Shown: piece by piece, positions 1 to 7,876 of the stretch
Layout: each line of letters opens with the position of its first letter
Numbering within the stretch: position 1 is the stretch's first letter
DNA from: an uncultured Lachnospiraceae bacterium
GTDB taxonomy: Bacteria > Bacillota > Clostridia > Lachnospirales > Lachnospiraceae
Direction: 5' to 3'
Assembly (NCBI GenBank): GCA_944381535.1
Contig: CALWLN010000003.1
Coordinates: 1 to 50,534 of the forward strand
Length of the DNA: 50,534 nucleotides
Notes under the pieces: generated by a model
Told to the model about the DNA's origin: nothing
Databases searched by the model: none
What the model saw: only the letters and a program-made list of their open reading frames with translations
Made by a program: the position numbers and the translations under genes

Positions 1-1
1 G

Positions 2-2824
2 CTTTTGTATAAATGGTACCGGAGCGATACGGCCAGCAACGAAAACGGCACGCCTATCGAGAAGGCCGAGTATTACAGATATACGCCGGACACCTCGCAG
101 GATAGCATCGTCTACTACTACTGTGTGATTACAAACCGCAACACAGATCCGAAGATTACCGGCAACCAGACCGCCACGGTCAAAACAGAGGCCATCCCGG
201 TCTATACCGGCACGGTGTATGTCACGCTGGATGCCCAGGGCGGCAGCGTGAGCGTCGACAAGGTTCCGCTGAAGTTCTACGACCAGAGCAGCGGCAGGAT
301 CAGGCCTGACGGAAACCTGCCGATTCCGGAAAAGGAAGGCTATGCCTTCATGGGCTGGTACACGCAGCCGGAGGGCGGCAGCCAGATGACGCAGTACGAT
401 GATTTCGAGAACGCCATCACCCTCTATGCCCAGTGGAGCCCGGATGCCCTCATCCCTGTCATCGCCGAACAGCCGGATGATGTGGAGGAACAGATCATCA
501 ACACCGAAATCTTTCTCCCGATGACCGTCCTTGACCCGACCGACGGCGGCACCCTTTCCTATCAGTGGTACCGCTGCAACGAGGACGGCTCCGGAGCGCA
601 GCCCGTGGAAGGAGCGACAGAGGAAACCTTCATGGGCATGGCCGATGCGTTGGGCACCTTTTATTACTACTGCGTGGTGACCAATACTAACAAAAATGTG
701 AGCGGCAGCAAGACGGCTTCCGTGCGGAGCGATATCGCTAAGGTGACCGTTGTGGCACCCACAGGCATCGTAGGCGCCATGACACCGCAGCTTAACTGGG
801 AGGTCATGAACGACGCCACATACGGCAAGGGCGCCCAGGTGGACGATCTGGTTTGTTCCGCATCTGTAGGCGACGGCGGCGTGCTGACCTACCAGTGGTA
901 CGTCAGCCCCGACGAGACAAGCGCCGGCACACCCATAGACGGCGCCACTCAGAGCGCTTTCACGCCGCCCACCGATGAGGACGGGATCTTCTATTACTAC
1001 TGCGTGGCGACCAACACGAACGAGTACGCCTCCAACAGCAAAACAGCGCAAGCCACCTCGGACAGAGCAAAGATTACCGTTGTGGATGCCCAAGCGCCGG
1101 TTATCACCACCCAGCCGGCCAGCGCAGCGTACAGGGAGGGCGATACGGCCGTGCCGCTGACCGTAGAGGTGGAAGCCCCAGAGGGCTGCAGCCTCACCTA
1201 TCAGTGGTACGAGGGCTATATCGAGGACGGCGTTGCCGTGGACGGTGCTGACCAGAACAGCTTTGTGCCTGCTGTACAGATGGAACCGGATAAAGACTAC
1301 ATGTCCATATACAACTACTTCTGTGAAATCACAGCCGCCTACCCCGACGGCAGGACGCTGACCCTCTATTCACGGGTTGCGGACATCACAGTCATCGATC
1401 CTTCCAGCGGGGAGTACATCGTCACCTTTGACCCCAACGGCGGCAGCGTTTCCGAAATCTCCATGTCCACCGTGAATCAGCAGCTCCTGTATATGCCTGT
1501 GCCCGAACGCATCGGCTATGATTTCGACGGCTGGTACACGGAAAAAGAGGGCGGCACCCATGTCACCGTCAGCAGCCGGATCTACTCCGGGGACGAGACT
1601 CTGTATGCCCACTGGATCGACAACGGCCGGCCGGAGTATGCCCAGTCTCCTGTCATTACGGCCCAGCCGGAAAACGCCCAATATTCCGCAGGCGACACGG
1701 CGAGCCCCCTGACTGTGGAGGCAGAGGTAACGGATGGCGGAACTCTTTCCTACCAGTGGTACCAGAGCACCGACGGCAGTACGACCGGCGGAATCAAGGT
1801 GGGCACGGATAGTCCGAGCTTCACGCCCGATCCATCCGCCGAGGGCACCTATTATTACTATTGCGTGATCACCAATACAAACGGCGAGGCGTACTATCCG
1901 ACCGCCACGACTGCAACGGATGCGGTGCGCATAGAGGTAACGCCGGCCCATACCCACACGCCGATTCTGGTCATGGGCAGGGACGCCACCTGTACGGAAG
2001 CCGGCAGCAAGGCTTATTACACCTGCGACTGCGGAATGTCCTTTGAGGACGAGGAATGTACCAAAGCGATAGCCGATGTGGATGCCTGGAGGATCATCCC
2101 CGCTCTTGGCCATAGCTTCGGAACCTGGGAAACGGTGACAGAGGCCACCTGTACGAAAACCGGAAAAGAAAAGCGTATCTGCTCCCGCTGTCAGGCAGAA
2201 GAGACGCGCGAAATTGAGAGGAAAGAGCACGAGTGGTCCGAAAGCTACCTGGGTGAAAACGCGGATCCGCAGAAGCATTACCATGTATGCCAGGTCTGCG
2301 GCACAAGGGACAACGGAGCGGAACACACCTGGAACGTGGATGCCGCCACAGAGCAGACCGATAAGCATTGTACCGTGTGCGGTTATGTGGCAGAAGCGCA
2401 GATCGGGCATATCCATCAGGGCATCCTGGTGGCGGGCAGGGATGCCACCTGCACCGAGGCCGGCAGCAAGGCTTATTACACCTGCGGCTGCGGAATGTTC
2501 TTTGAGGACGAGGAATGCGCCAGGGTGATCACCGATCTGAATAGCTTTAAAACCATTCCCGCATTGGGACATGACTTTGAAGACGGGAAATGCGTCGTCT
2601 GCGGTGCGGCGGATCCGGACTATGAACCGGACGGACCGTCACAGCCAACGGAACCGTCGCAGCCGATGGAACCGTCACAGCCGACCAATCCCGGCGGTAA
2701 CGAGACCGAAGGTCCGCGGACCGGCGACAACGGCCAACTGGCGCTTTGGATCGCAGTGTTGTTTGTATCTGGAGGTATACTGGGGACGCTGTCCGTTAAG
2801 CGGATGCGGAAAAATCATAAATAA
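2..2824 (+). CDS. Wall-anchored Ig/InlB-repeat surface protein, 5' end outside window
   Basis: The reading frame is open at the left edge, so the true start lies upstream; 939 residues are visible. In order they show Ig-like units carrying a QWY...YYYCV..TN pattern (about residues 1-58, 152-250, 255-360, 362-470, 545-645), two InlB/Listeria-Bacteroides repeats with G..F.GWYT and LYA.W (about 72-145 and 473-540), and a Cys/His-rich part (about 650-885) with several CxxC pairs and a near-duplicated block beginning DATCTEAGSKAYYTC. A Pro/Ser/Glu linker follows, then PRTGD (904-908), a hydrophobic segment (911-931) and a basic tail. This is a sortase-type sorting signal of variant LPXTG form. The family acts on the cell surface in adhesion or matrix contact; the ligand cannot be read from sequence. 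A strong terminator follows the stop. Confidence 0.85.
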   Translation, partial: LLYKWYRSDTASNENGTPIEKAEYYRYTPDTSQDSIVYYYCVITNRNTDPKITGNQTATVKTEAIPVYTGTVYVTLDAQGGSVSVDKVPLKFYDQSSGRIRPDGNLPIPEKEGYAFMGWYTQPEGGSQMTQYDDFENAITLYAQWSPDALIPVIAEQPDDVEEQIINTEIFLPMTVLDPTDGGTLSYQWYRCNEDGSGAQPVEGATEETFMGMADALGTFYYYCVVTNTNKNVSGSKTASVRSDIAKVTVVAPTGIVGAMTPQLNWEVMNDATYGKGAQVDDLVCSASVGDGGVLTYQWYVSPDETSAGTPIDGATQSAFTPPTDEDGIFYYYCVATNTNEYASNSKTAQATSDRAKITVVDAQAPVITTQPASAAYREGDTAVPLTVEVEAPEGCSLTYQWYEGYIEDGVAVDGADQNSFVPAVQMEPDKDYMSIYNYFCEITAAYPDGRTLTLYSRVADITVIDPSSGEYIVTFDPNGGSVSEISMSTVNQQLLYMPVPERIGYDFDGWYTEKEGGTHVTVSSRIYSGDETLYAHWIDNGRPEYAQSPVITAQPENAQYSAGDTASPLTVEAEVTDGGTLSYQWYQSTDGSTTGGIKVGTDSPSFTPDPSAEGTYYYYCVITNTNGEAYYPTATTATDAVRIEVTPAHTHTPILVMGRDATCTEAGSKAYYTCDCGMSFEDEECTKAIADVDAWRIIPALGHSFGTWETVTEATCTKTGKEKRICSRCQAEETREIERKEHEWSESYLGENADPQKHYHVCQVCGTRDNGAEHTWNVDAATEQTDKHCTVCGYVAEAQIGHIHQGILVAGRDATCTEAGSKAYYTCGCGMFFEDEECARVITDLNSFKTIPALGHDFEDGKCVVCGAADPDYEPDGPSQPTEPSQPMEPSQPTNPGGNETEGPRTGDNGQLALWIAVLFVSGGILGTLSVKRMRKNHK
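1987..2524 (+). repeat. Internal duplication of Cys-rich block in the surface protein
   Basis: Two closely similar coding blocks lie about 460 bp apart (starting near 1987 and 2449). Each encodes DATCTEAGSKAYYTC, then a C.CGM.FEDEEC stretch and an IPALGH ending. Similarity is high in DNA as well as protein, which suggests a fairly recent duplication. Cysteine pairs and HxH residues could bind metal, but no fold was tested. Confidence 0.7.
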
Positions 2825-2852
2825 TTTTCAGGCAGCATACGTCAGATCAAGT

Positions 2853-2899
2853 GCGGCGAACCTTATAAATCTGCAAGGTTCGCCGTTTTTCTGTTTTTT
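2853..2899 (+). terminator. Rho-independent terminator after surface protein gene
   Basis: The arms GGCGAACCTT (2855-2864) and AAGGTTCGCC (2875-2884) pair perfectly around a 10-base loop, with an extra C-G pair outside. GTTTTTCTGTTTTTTT follows. It lies about 30 bp after the surface-protein stop and directly upstream of the decayed dockerin gene, so that gene should receive little read-through. Confidence 0.92.
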
Positions 2900-2910
2900 T
2901 ATGCTATGCT

Positions 2911-4380
2911 AAGATACAGCTGCTGTCCCTGGTTCCGTCCAATCTTCTGACGGTGTCGGCCAAGGATGAAACTTTGTACGGCGACGCCAATGGGAACGAG
3001 AGGGTGGAACTGCTGGACGTCAACCTGATGGAGCGGTATATGGAAGGAGACGCGGAGGCGCAGGACAGTATTTATTTCACCGAGGCCGACGTCAACGCCG
3101 ATGGAGTGGTGGACGATGTGGATGTGCAGATGGTGAAAGACTATCTGGTGGGAAACCGCGACAGCCTGACGCCAGAGCTGCATACCATCCGCTTCGTGAC
3201 GGACGGCGGCGGGGAGATTGCGCCGGTTCTGGCGGGGGACGGGTACCCGTACCGGGGGGAGATTCCAACGCCCGCAAAGGACGAATACATATTTGTCAAC
3301 TGGGTCAAGGAGGATGGAGAGGTCTATTACCCGCTGACCGAGGTGGTTTCGGAGGACATGACCCTGACTGCCGTTTACGAGCTGATAGAATCCAGGGAGC
3401 AGATCAATATCACCTCCTTCAGCCTGGAGGACCAGGAACCGGATGTTTCCTTTGAGATAACCGGCGATTTTGCAAGTGCCGAGGATGTCAAGGCCAATAT
3501 CACCGTTCTGCCAAAGGACGGCTCCGACTCGGTGGCGGTGGAGGTGCAGGATAACGGCGACGGGACCTTTAAGGTCTATGCGCCGGAAGGTTTCAATGAG
3601 GGAGCTTCCTACGAGCTGACCCTGGGCGAGGGGCTTTCTTTCTCAGGTAAAGAAGAGATGTTCCGCACGGCGTACTTCATTATCGCCAAGGAAGAGAACG
3701 ATACGCTTCAGTATGATGCTGACGTGATCTTTATCCAGGATACAGACTCGATGAGCTATACGATCGACGGAAAGACCGTGGACGTGCTTGAAACAGCCTT
3801 GCTGAGCAATGACGAAAGCACGGACGCCATCACCGGAAGCTTTGAGATGTCCGGACAGAAGCTGAAAGCAGGCGATATTGTCTGCGTCTATGAGACGACA
3901 GACCCGAGAAACCGTGACTATACGCAAAATGACTATCAGGACGATGCGATGGCTTTTATCAGCATCACAGAGGTGAGCGGCGATACATACAGTTTTGAAA
4001 GCCTAAGTGAAGAGGATGCGGAAGATGTCCTGGCGATGCCGGATTCGATTCCATTCTAAGTGGATACCCTTCCGAAAGCGGACGGTACGGTCAACAGAAA
4101 CGATTACGACGCTTACGCGCTTTCACTGATGGGCGAGACCGAAGCGCCGGAGTTTGAAGTGTACGATTTCCTGATTTTCTACACCGTGGATATCGACACC
4201 GTGAATACCGCCGATGAGGCCGAAGCTGCCGACGTTGTATATGCGCAGGTCACCGGGATTGACGGCGGAGGAAGCCCTGGGCGCTGAGGATGTGAGCGCC
4301 GCCTTTGACGAGGTATTCAGCGCGGAAACAACTGGCTTTTCAGATCTTTGGGGGAATGGCCGTTACGCTTATTGGAAGTA
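2911..4380 (+). pseudogene. Decayed dockerin/InlB-repeat surface protein gene
   Basis: The readable protein begins with what looks like the last part of a signal peptide (LLSLVPSNLLTVSA), then a dockerin-like pair of EF-hand loops (DANGNERVELLD and DVNADGVVDDVD), an InlB-type beta repeat, and about 230 residues of unassigned extracellular sequence. Three lesions are visible. The 5' part of the signal peptide and any start with a ribosome binding site are missing, with a terminator directly upstream. An in-frame TAA at 4057-4059 interrupts a sequence that continues sensibly as VDTLPKADGTVNRND. A frameshift at about 4261-4272 moves the reading into another frame (LTAEEALGAEDVSAAFDEVF). After about 4380 composition changes and similarity is lost. 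A GTG at 2953 could start a 368-residue product, but no ribosome binding site supports it. Confidence 0.72.
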
Positions 4381-4449
4381 TCCAGATCCTCTTTCTGGAA
4401 AATCAATCTCCCTGCCGTCATTGTTAATTTCTTCTTTGCGTATCGTTGG

Positions 4450-5061
4450 CTATGCGATTTTGCTTTTGATTTCCGCAACATCCTTCTCGATGACGTTCAT
4501 TTTGTCTAAAAGATAATTTACCTTGACTTCGTAGGCCAGATTTTGATTGACGGCCGGAATGGCTTCATTCAGTTTGTTGACCAGATTGATATGATTTTCC
4601 GCCAGGAGCTGTATGTTATGGTCCGTGGTATTCTCAATATGCAATCTTGTCTCCAGGAGCAGATTGTGAGTTGCCTGCTGGTTTTCCTTTAATTGCTCCA
4701 CATCATCTTTTAATTGCTCCACATCATCTTTTAATTGCTCCACATCATCTTTTAATTGCTCCACATCATCTTTTAATTGCTCCACATCATCTTTTAATTG
4801 GTTTACATCGCCTTTTAATTGGTTTACATCGCCTTTTAATTGGTTTACATCGCCTTTTAATTGGCTCACATCGCCTTTTAGTTGGCTCACATCGCCTTTT
4901 AATTGGTTTACATCACCTTTTAATTGGCTCACATCGCCTTTTAATTGGCTCACATCGCTTTTTAATTGGCTCACATCGTCCTTTAGAGGCCGTAATTCAA
5001 ATTTTAATTTTGTATCCAGTAGTTGCGAGATTGCCGCTAAATCTTCCGTTGTCAATGTCAT
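4450..5061 (-). CDS. Small heptad-repeat coiled-coil protein
   Basis: 203 residues with no signal peptide or membrane segment. Residues 1-28 form a short head; residues 29-126 are 14 consecutive heptads of the form DVxQLKx (x = S, N or E at position 3), an almost ideal coiled coil; the rest is helical and ends in a second likely coil. The start has a ribosome binding site (AAGGGGGGAC) and a candidate promoter. Proteins with this plan (short head with LLDTKL, heptad array, helical tail) are common hypothetical proteins in Lachnospiraceae; a role in oligomerisation or scaffolding is only a guess. The opposite strand is also open here and gives LIAPHHLL-type repeats, but it has no ribosome binding site and is an antisense artefact. 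Confidence 0.8.
   Translation of the reverse strand: MTLTTEDLAAISQLLDTKLKFELRPLKDDVSQLKSDVSQLKGDVSQLKGDVNQLKGDVSQLKGDVSQLKGDVNQLKGDVNQLKGDVNQLKDDVEQLKDDVEQLKDDVEQLKDDVEQLKDDVEQLKENQQATHNLLLETRLHIENTTDHNIQLLAENHINLVNKLNEAIPAVNQNLAYEVKVNYLLDKMNVIEKDVAEIKSKIA
4684..4977 (-). repeat. 14-copy 21-bp tandem array encoding heptads
   Basis: Fourteen in-frame 21-bp units, one heptad each. Read in the gene direction the third residue runs S,S,S,N,S,S,N,N,N,E,E,E,E,E. The five E units are almost identical in DNA, so this end is the most recently expanded. Confidence 0.95.
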
Positions 5062-5095
5062 TTTGTCGTCCCCCCTTTTTCTTTATGAACATTAT

Positions 5096-5123
5096 ATTAT
5101 CACAGACAGAAAACGCTGTCCAA
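5096..5123 (-). promoter_or_regulatory. Candidate promoter of the coiled-coil gene
   Basis: On the minus strand TTGGAC (5118-5123), a 16-base spacer and GATAAT (5096-5101) lie about 35 bp before the start codon. A second overlapping TATAAT (5091-5096) has a poorer -35 distance. Confidence 0.45.
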
Positions 5124-5213
5124 TCAATTATCGCAGGAATTTTTTTCAAAAATTTTGTGCAGTTCGCTGAAAATCAGAGTATTTTCGAGGTAAGTAAGAA
5201 AGCTTGAAAAAAA

Positions 5214-5287
5214 TGGAAGCAAGGGGGCTCGAACCCCTGACCTTTCGCGTGTGAGGCGAACGCTCATCCCGGCTGAGCTATGCTTCC
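5214..5287 (-). tRNA. tRNA-Val (anticodon CAC)
   Basis: The minus strand folds as a full cloverleaf: acceptor GGAAGCA/TGCTTCC, D arm GCTC/GAGC, anticodon stem TTCGC/GCGAA with loop CTCACAC (anticodon CAC, valine), T arm AGGGG-TTCGAGC-CCCCT, and discriminator A. CCA is not encoded. A run of seven T follows at once and may help termination. Confidence 0.96.
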
Positions 5288-5296
5288 ATACGAATC

Positions 5297-5324
5297 ATTA
5301 TAGCACGTTCTCAAAAATTTGCAA
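5297..5324 (-). promoter_or_regulatory. Promoter of tRNA-Val
   Basis: Minus-strand TTGCAA (5319-5324), 16-base spacer, and a perfect TATAAT (5297-5302) that sits 9 bp before the tRNA 5' end. Confidence 0.65.
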
Positions 5325-5344
5325 TGAAAAATTTGAAAAATATA

Positions 5345-5404
5345 AAAAAATCGAATAAATTAAAATACTGTTCACAGACCAATACGGAAAGGCTGTGAAC
5401 AGTA
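5345..5404 (-). terminator. Terminator of the leftward purine operon
   Basis: A perfect 12-bp inverted repeat, TACTGTTCACAG (5366-5377) and CTGTGAACAGTA (5393-5404) with a 15-base loop. Read leftwards it is followed by TTTTAATTTATT. It lies about 75 bp after the arcC stop. Confidence 0.78.
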
Positions 5405-5478
5405 ATCAAAAGGGCTTGGCTGCGTACTTTAAAAATTTTGCCGGATGGCGCTTGAACCTGCAAATTTAATCGGAGGAA

Positions 5479-6420
5479 TCAGTTCAACCGTATTCTGGTA
5501 CCGGTCTTTCCGTTGATTCCGTCTCTGGCTTTTTCCAGAAGGGTGATCAGAGCCGTGCGCTCCGGTCCCGATTCCGCAAAGGCGATACCGGCTTCCACCT
5601 TGGGAAGCATGGAGCCGGGGGCGAAGTGGCCCTCGGAGACATACTGCCTGGCTTCCTCCACTGTGACGTTGTCCAGCCATTTCTCATTCTCCTTGCCGAA
5701 GTTTAAGGCTACCTTTTCCACGGCGGTGAGTATGATTAAGAAGTCTGCGTTCAATTCCCTGGCTAACAGACAGCTTGCAAAATCCTTGTCGATAACGGCT
5801 CCCACGCCCTTTAGGTGGTTGCCCTGACGAATAACCGGAATACCGCCGCCGCCGCTGGCAATGACGATCTCACCGGCATGTAAAAGGTCTCTGACCGTGC
5901 CGATTTCCACAATTTCCACAGGCTTGGGAGAGGCCACCACACGTCGGTAGCCCCGGCCGGAATCCTCCTTCACCTGCATGCCCTCTGTGATGGCAAGGTC
6001 CGCTTCCTCTTTGGTGAGAAAATGACCAATGGGTTTGGTGGGATTTAGAAAGGCCGGGTCGTTTTCGTCCACCCGCACCTGGGTGATCACCGTGGCCACG
6101 GATTTTTCAATGCCCCGGTTTAAGAGCTCCTCCCGCAAAGCGTTCTGCAGGTCGTAGCCGATGTAGGCCTGGCTCATGGCCACGCAGACAGACAGGGGCG
6201 TGAAGGTGGGGTGATTGGGGTCCATGCGGCCGTATGCGCCCATGGCGTTGTTGATCATGCCCACCTGGGGGCCGTTTCCGTGGGAGATAATGACCTCGTG
6301 GCCCTCCTCGATCAGGTCGGCAATGGCTTTGGACGTAGTCTGTACGGCCACATACTGCTCCGGCAGGTTATTGCCCAGGGCGTTTCCCCCCAAAGCGATG
6401 ACAATTCTTTTTTTATCCAT
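5479..6420 (-). CDS. arcC: Carbamate kinase
   Basis: 313 residues, the usual family length. It carries the N-terminal IVIALGGNALG nucleotide-binding motif, SHGNGPQVG, and ASGGGGIPV. The enzyme makes ATP and carbamate from carbamoyl phosphate and ADP in the cytoplasm. The start at 6420 is preferred over an in-frame upstream start because GGAGAGGG lies just before it and the protein then begins at the conserved MDKKRIVIALGGN. It is the last gene of the leftward operon, directly after the carbamoyltransferase that would supply carbamoyl phosphate. It corresponds to yqeA of the E. coli purine cluster. This is the energy-yielding step proposed for the pathway. Confidence 0.94.
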   Translation of the reverse strand: MDKKRIVIALGGNALGNNLPEQYVAVQTTSKAIADLIEEGHEVIISHGNGPQVGMINNAMGAYGRMDPNHPTFTPLSVCVAMSQAYIGYDLQNALREELLNRGIEKSVATVITQVRVDENDPAFLNPTKPIGHFLTKEEADLAITEGMQVKEDSGRGYRRVVASPKPVEIVEIGTVRDLLHAGEIVIASGGGGIPVIRQGNHLKGVGAVIDKDFASCLLARELNADFLIILTAVEKVALNFGKENEKWLDNVTVEEARQYVSEGHFAPGSMLPKVEAGIAFAESGPERTALITLLEKARDGINGKTGTRIRLN

Positions 6421-6454
6421 AGTTATATCCCTCTCCGATATATGATGCGATGTA

Positions 6455-6478
6455 GGGGGCATAAGGTATTTTGCCCCC
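6455..6478 (-). other. Intercistronic hairpin between ygeW and arcC
   Basis: Inverted repeat GGGGGCA/TGCCCCC (6455-6461 and 6472-6478) with a 10-base loop and no T-run, in a 111-bp gap. It could be a processing or mRNA-stability element that lets ygeW and arcC levels differ. Confidence 0.4.
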
Positions 6479-6531
6479 CATGCTGTCGCTGATTGTACTG
6501 TATTTTCCGCCCCGCAAGCTGTAAAGGACGA

Positions 6532-7725
6532 TTAGTCCATTTTCCGTTTCGCGGCCCGCTCCTCCAAAGCCTTTAAGGTCGCCTGGGGATTTTCAAATTT
6601 GCTTAAGAAAATCATGGCGGCGATGATGTAGGGCTTGTAGCTTGCCTCTTTGTACAGAGGATTGCGGTAGCGGTCAAATACGGAAGCGTCAACCTCGCCC
6701 TCCTTGCAGCTTACGCCGGTGATGTCGGCGGGCAGGCAGTGCATATACAGAGCCTTTCCGTCCTTGGTAAGCTTCATCATTTCCTCGGTGCAGGCCCAGT
6801 CCTTGTGCTCCGCGTTCTGTGCCAGAAGCTCCTGCTCTAAGGCCTTGATACCGTCAAAGTCGCCTTCCCCGTAGAGGTTGGTGCGCTTCTCCATGGCGGC
6901 GAAGGGAGCCCAGCTCTTGGGGTATACGATGTCGGCGTCCTTAAAGGCCTCCGCCATATCGTTGGTCTTGGTGAAGGAACCGCCGGATTTCTCGGCGTTG
7001 GTCTTGGCGACTTCTTCCACCTCGGGCATTACCTCGTAGCCCTCCGGATGAGCCAGAACCACCTCCATGCCGAATCTCGTCATCAGACCGATGATACCCT
7101 GGGGCACGGACAGGGGTTTTCCGTAGGAGGGGGAGTAGGCCCAGGTCATGGCGACCTTTTTGCCCTTCAGATTTTCGATTCCGCCGAATTCGTGGATGAT
7201 ATGTAAGGCGTCAGCCATGGCCTGTGTGGGATGGTCGATATCGCACTGGAGATTTACCAGCGTGGGTCTCTGCTCTAAGATGCCGTCGGCATGCCCCTGC
7301 TGCACGGACTCGGAAACTTCACGCATGTAAGCGTTTCCTTTTCCGATGTACATGTCGTCACGGATACCGATCACATCCGCCATAAAGGAAACCATGTTGG
7401 CAGTCTCCCGGACGGTTTCGCCGTGGGCTACCTGAGATTTTCCTTCATCTAAATCCTGAACTTCCAGGCCCAGAAGATTGCAGGCGGAAGCGAAGGAAAA
7501 GCGGGTGCGGGTGGAGTTGTCACGGAACAGGGAAATTCCTAAGCCGCTCTCAAATACTTTGGTGGAAATGTTGTTTTCCCGCATGAAGCGCAGAGCGTCG
7601 GCAATGGTGAATACGGCCTCAAGCTCGTCATCGGATTTTTCCCAGGTCAGGAAAAAGTCGTTGTTGTACATTTCCTTGAAATTTAAGGCATTGAGCTTGT
7701 CGATGTAATCCTGTAAAGTTTTCAT
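6532..7725 (-). CDS. ygeW: Knotted carbamoyltransferase YgeW
   Basis: 397 residues of the aspartate/ornithine carbamoyltransferase superfamily. The carbamoyl-phosphate loop STRTR is at residues 71-75; HPTQAMAD and HCLPAD are also present. Length and the TWAYSPSYGKPLSVPQ region match the YgeW branch with a knotted C-terminal domain rather than OTCase. In the purine pathway it is thought to work as a ureido lyase, phosphorolysing a ureido group to carbamoyl phosphate and an amine; the exact substrate cannot be read from sequence, with 2,3-diureidopropionate derivatives the likely class. Start chosen by AAGGAG 9 bp upstream. It lies between ygeY and arcC on the same strand. Confidence 0.93.
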   Translation of the reverse strand: MKTLQDYIDKLNALNFKEMYNNDFFLTWEKSDDELEAVFTIADALRFMRENNISTKVFESGLGISLFRDNSTRTRFSFASACNLLGLEVQDLDEGKSQVAHGETVRETANMVSFMADVIGIRDDMYIGKGNAYMREVSESVQQGHADGILEQRPTLVNLQCDIDHPTQAMADALHIIHEFGGIENLKGKKVAMTWAYSPSYGKPLSVPQGIIGLMTRFGMEVVLAHPEGYEVMPEVEEVAKTNAEKSGGSFTKTNDMAEAFKDADIVYPKSWAPFAAMEKRTNLYGEGDFDGIKALEQELLAQNAEHKDWACTEEMMKLTKDGKALYMHCLPADITGVSCKEGEVDASVFDRYRNPLYKEASYKPYIIAAMIFLSKFENPQATLKALEERAAKRKMD

Positions 7726-7797
7726 AGTGTGTTCTCCTTTTTAAAAAAAATGGTTTTAAAGGGTTTCGGATAAAAATGCATGGGACGAAATGTTCTT

Positions 7798-7846
7798 GAC
7801 CCAGGGTTCCCAAAGTCATGGGGGATGGAACGCATGACCCTGGGTC
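7798..7846 (-). other. Intercistronic inverted repeat between ygeY and ygeW
   Basis: Perfect 10-bp arms GACCCAGGGT (7798-7807) and ACCCTGGGTC (7837-7846), with a 29-base interior that can form a small CCCA/TGGG hairpin. No T-run follows on either strand, so it is not a standard terminator. The gap is 151 bp, long for this operon. Confidence 0.45.
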
Positions 7847-7876
7847 TTTGATATTATTACATGAAATTTATGTAGT

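Noticed and set aside
1370-2572. 400-codon open frame on the minus strand inside the wall-protein gene
   Set aside because: Antisense to a protein with clear domains and a sorting signal; no family features or ribosome binding site. It arises from GC-rich codon bias.
4687-4977. CRISPR-like periodic repeats
   Set aside because: Units are contiguous 21-bp codon repeats without spacers, in a coding frame.
4647-5207. 186-codon plus-strand frame with LIAPHHLL repeats
   Set aside because: Mirror of the heptad array. The minus-strand frame has the promoter, ribosome binding site and an ideal coiled-coil pattern.
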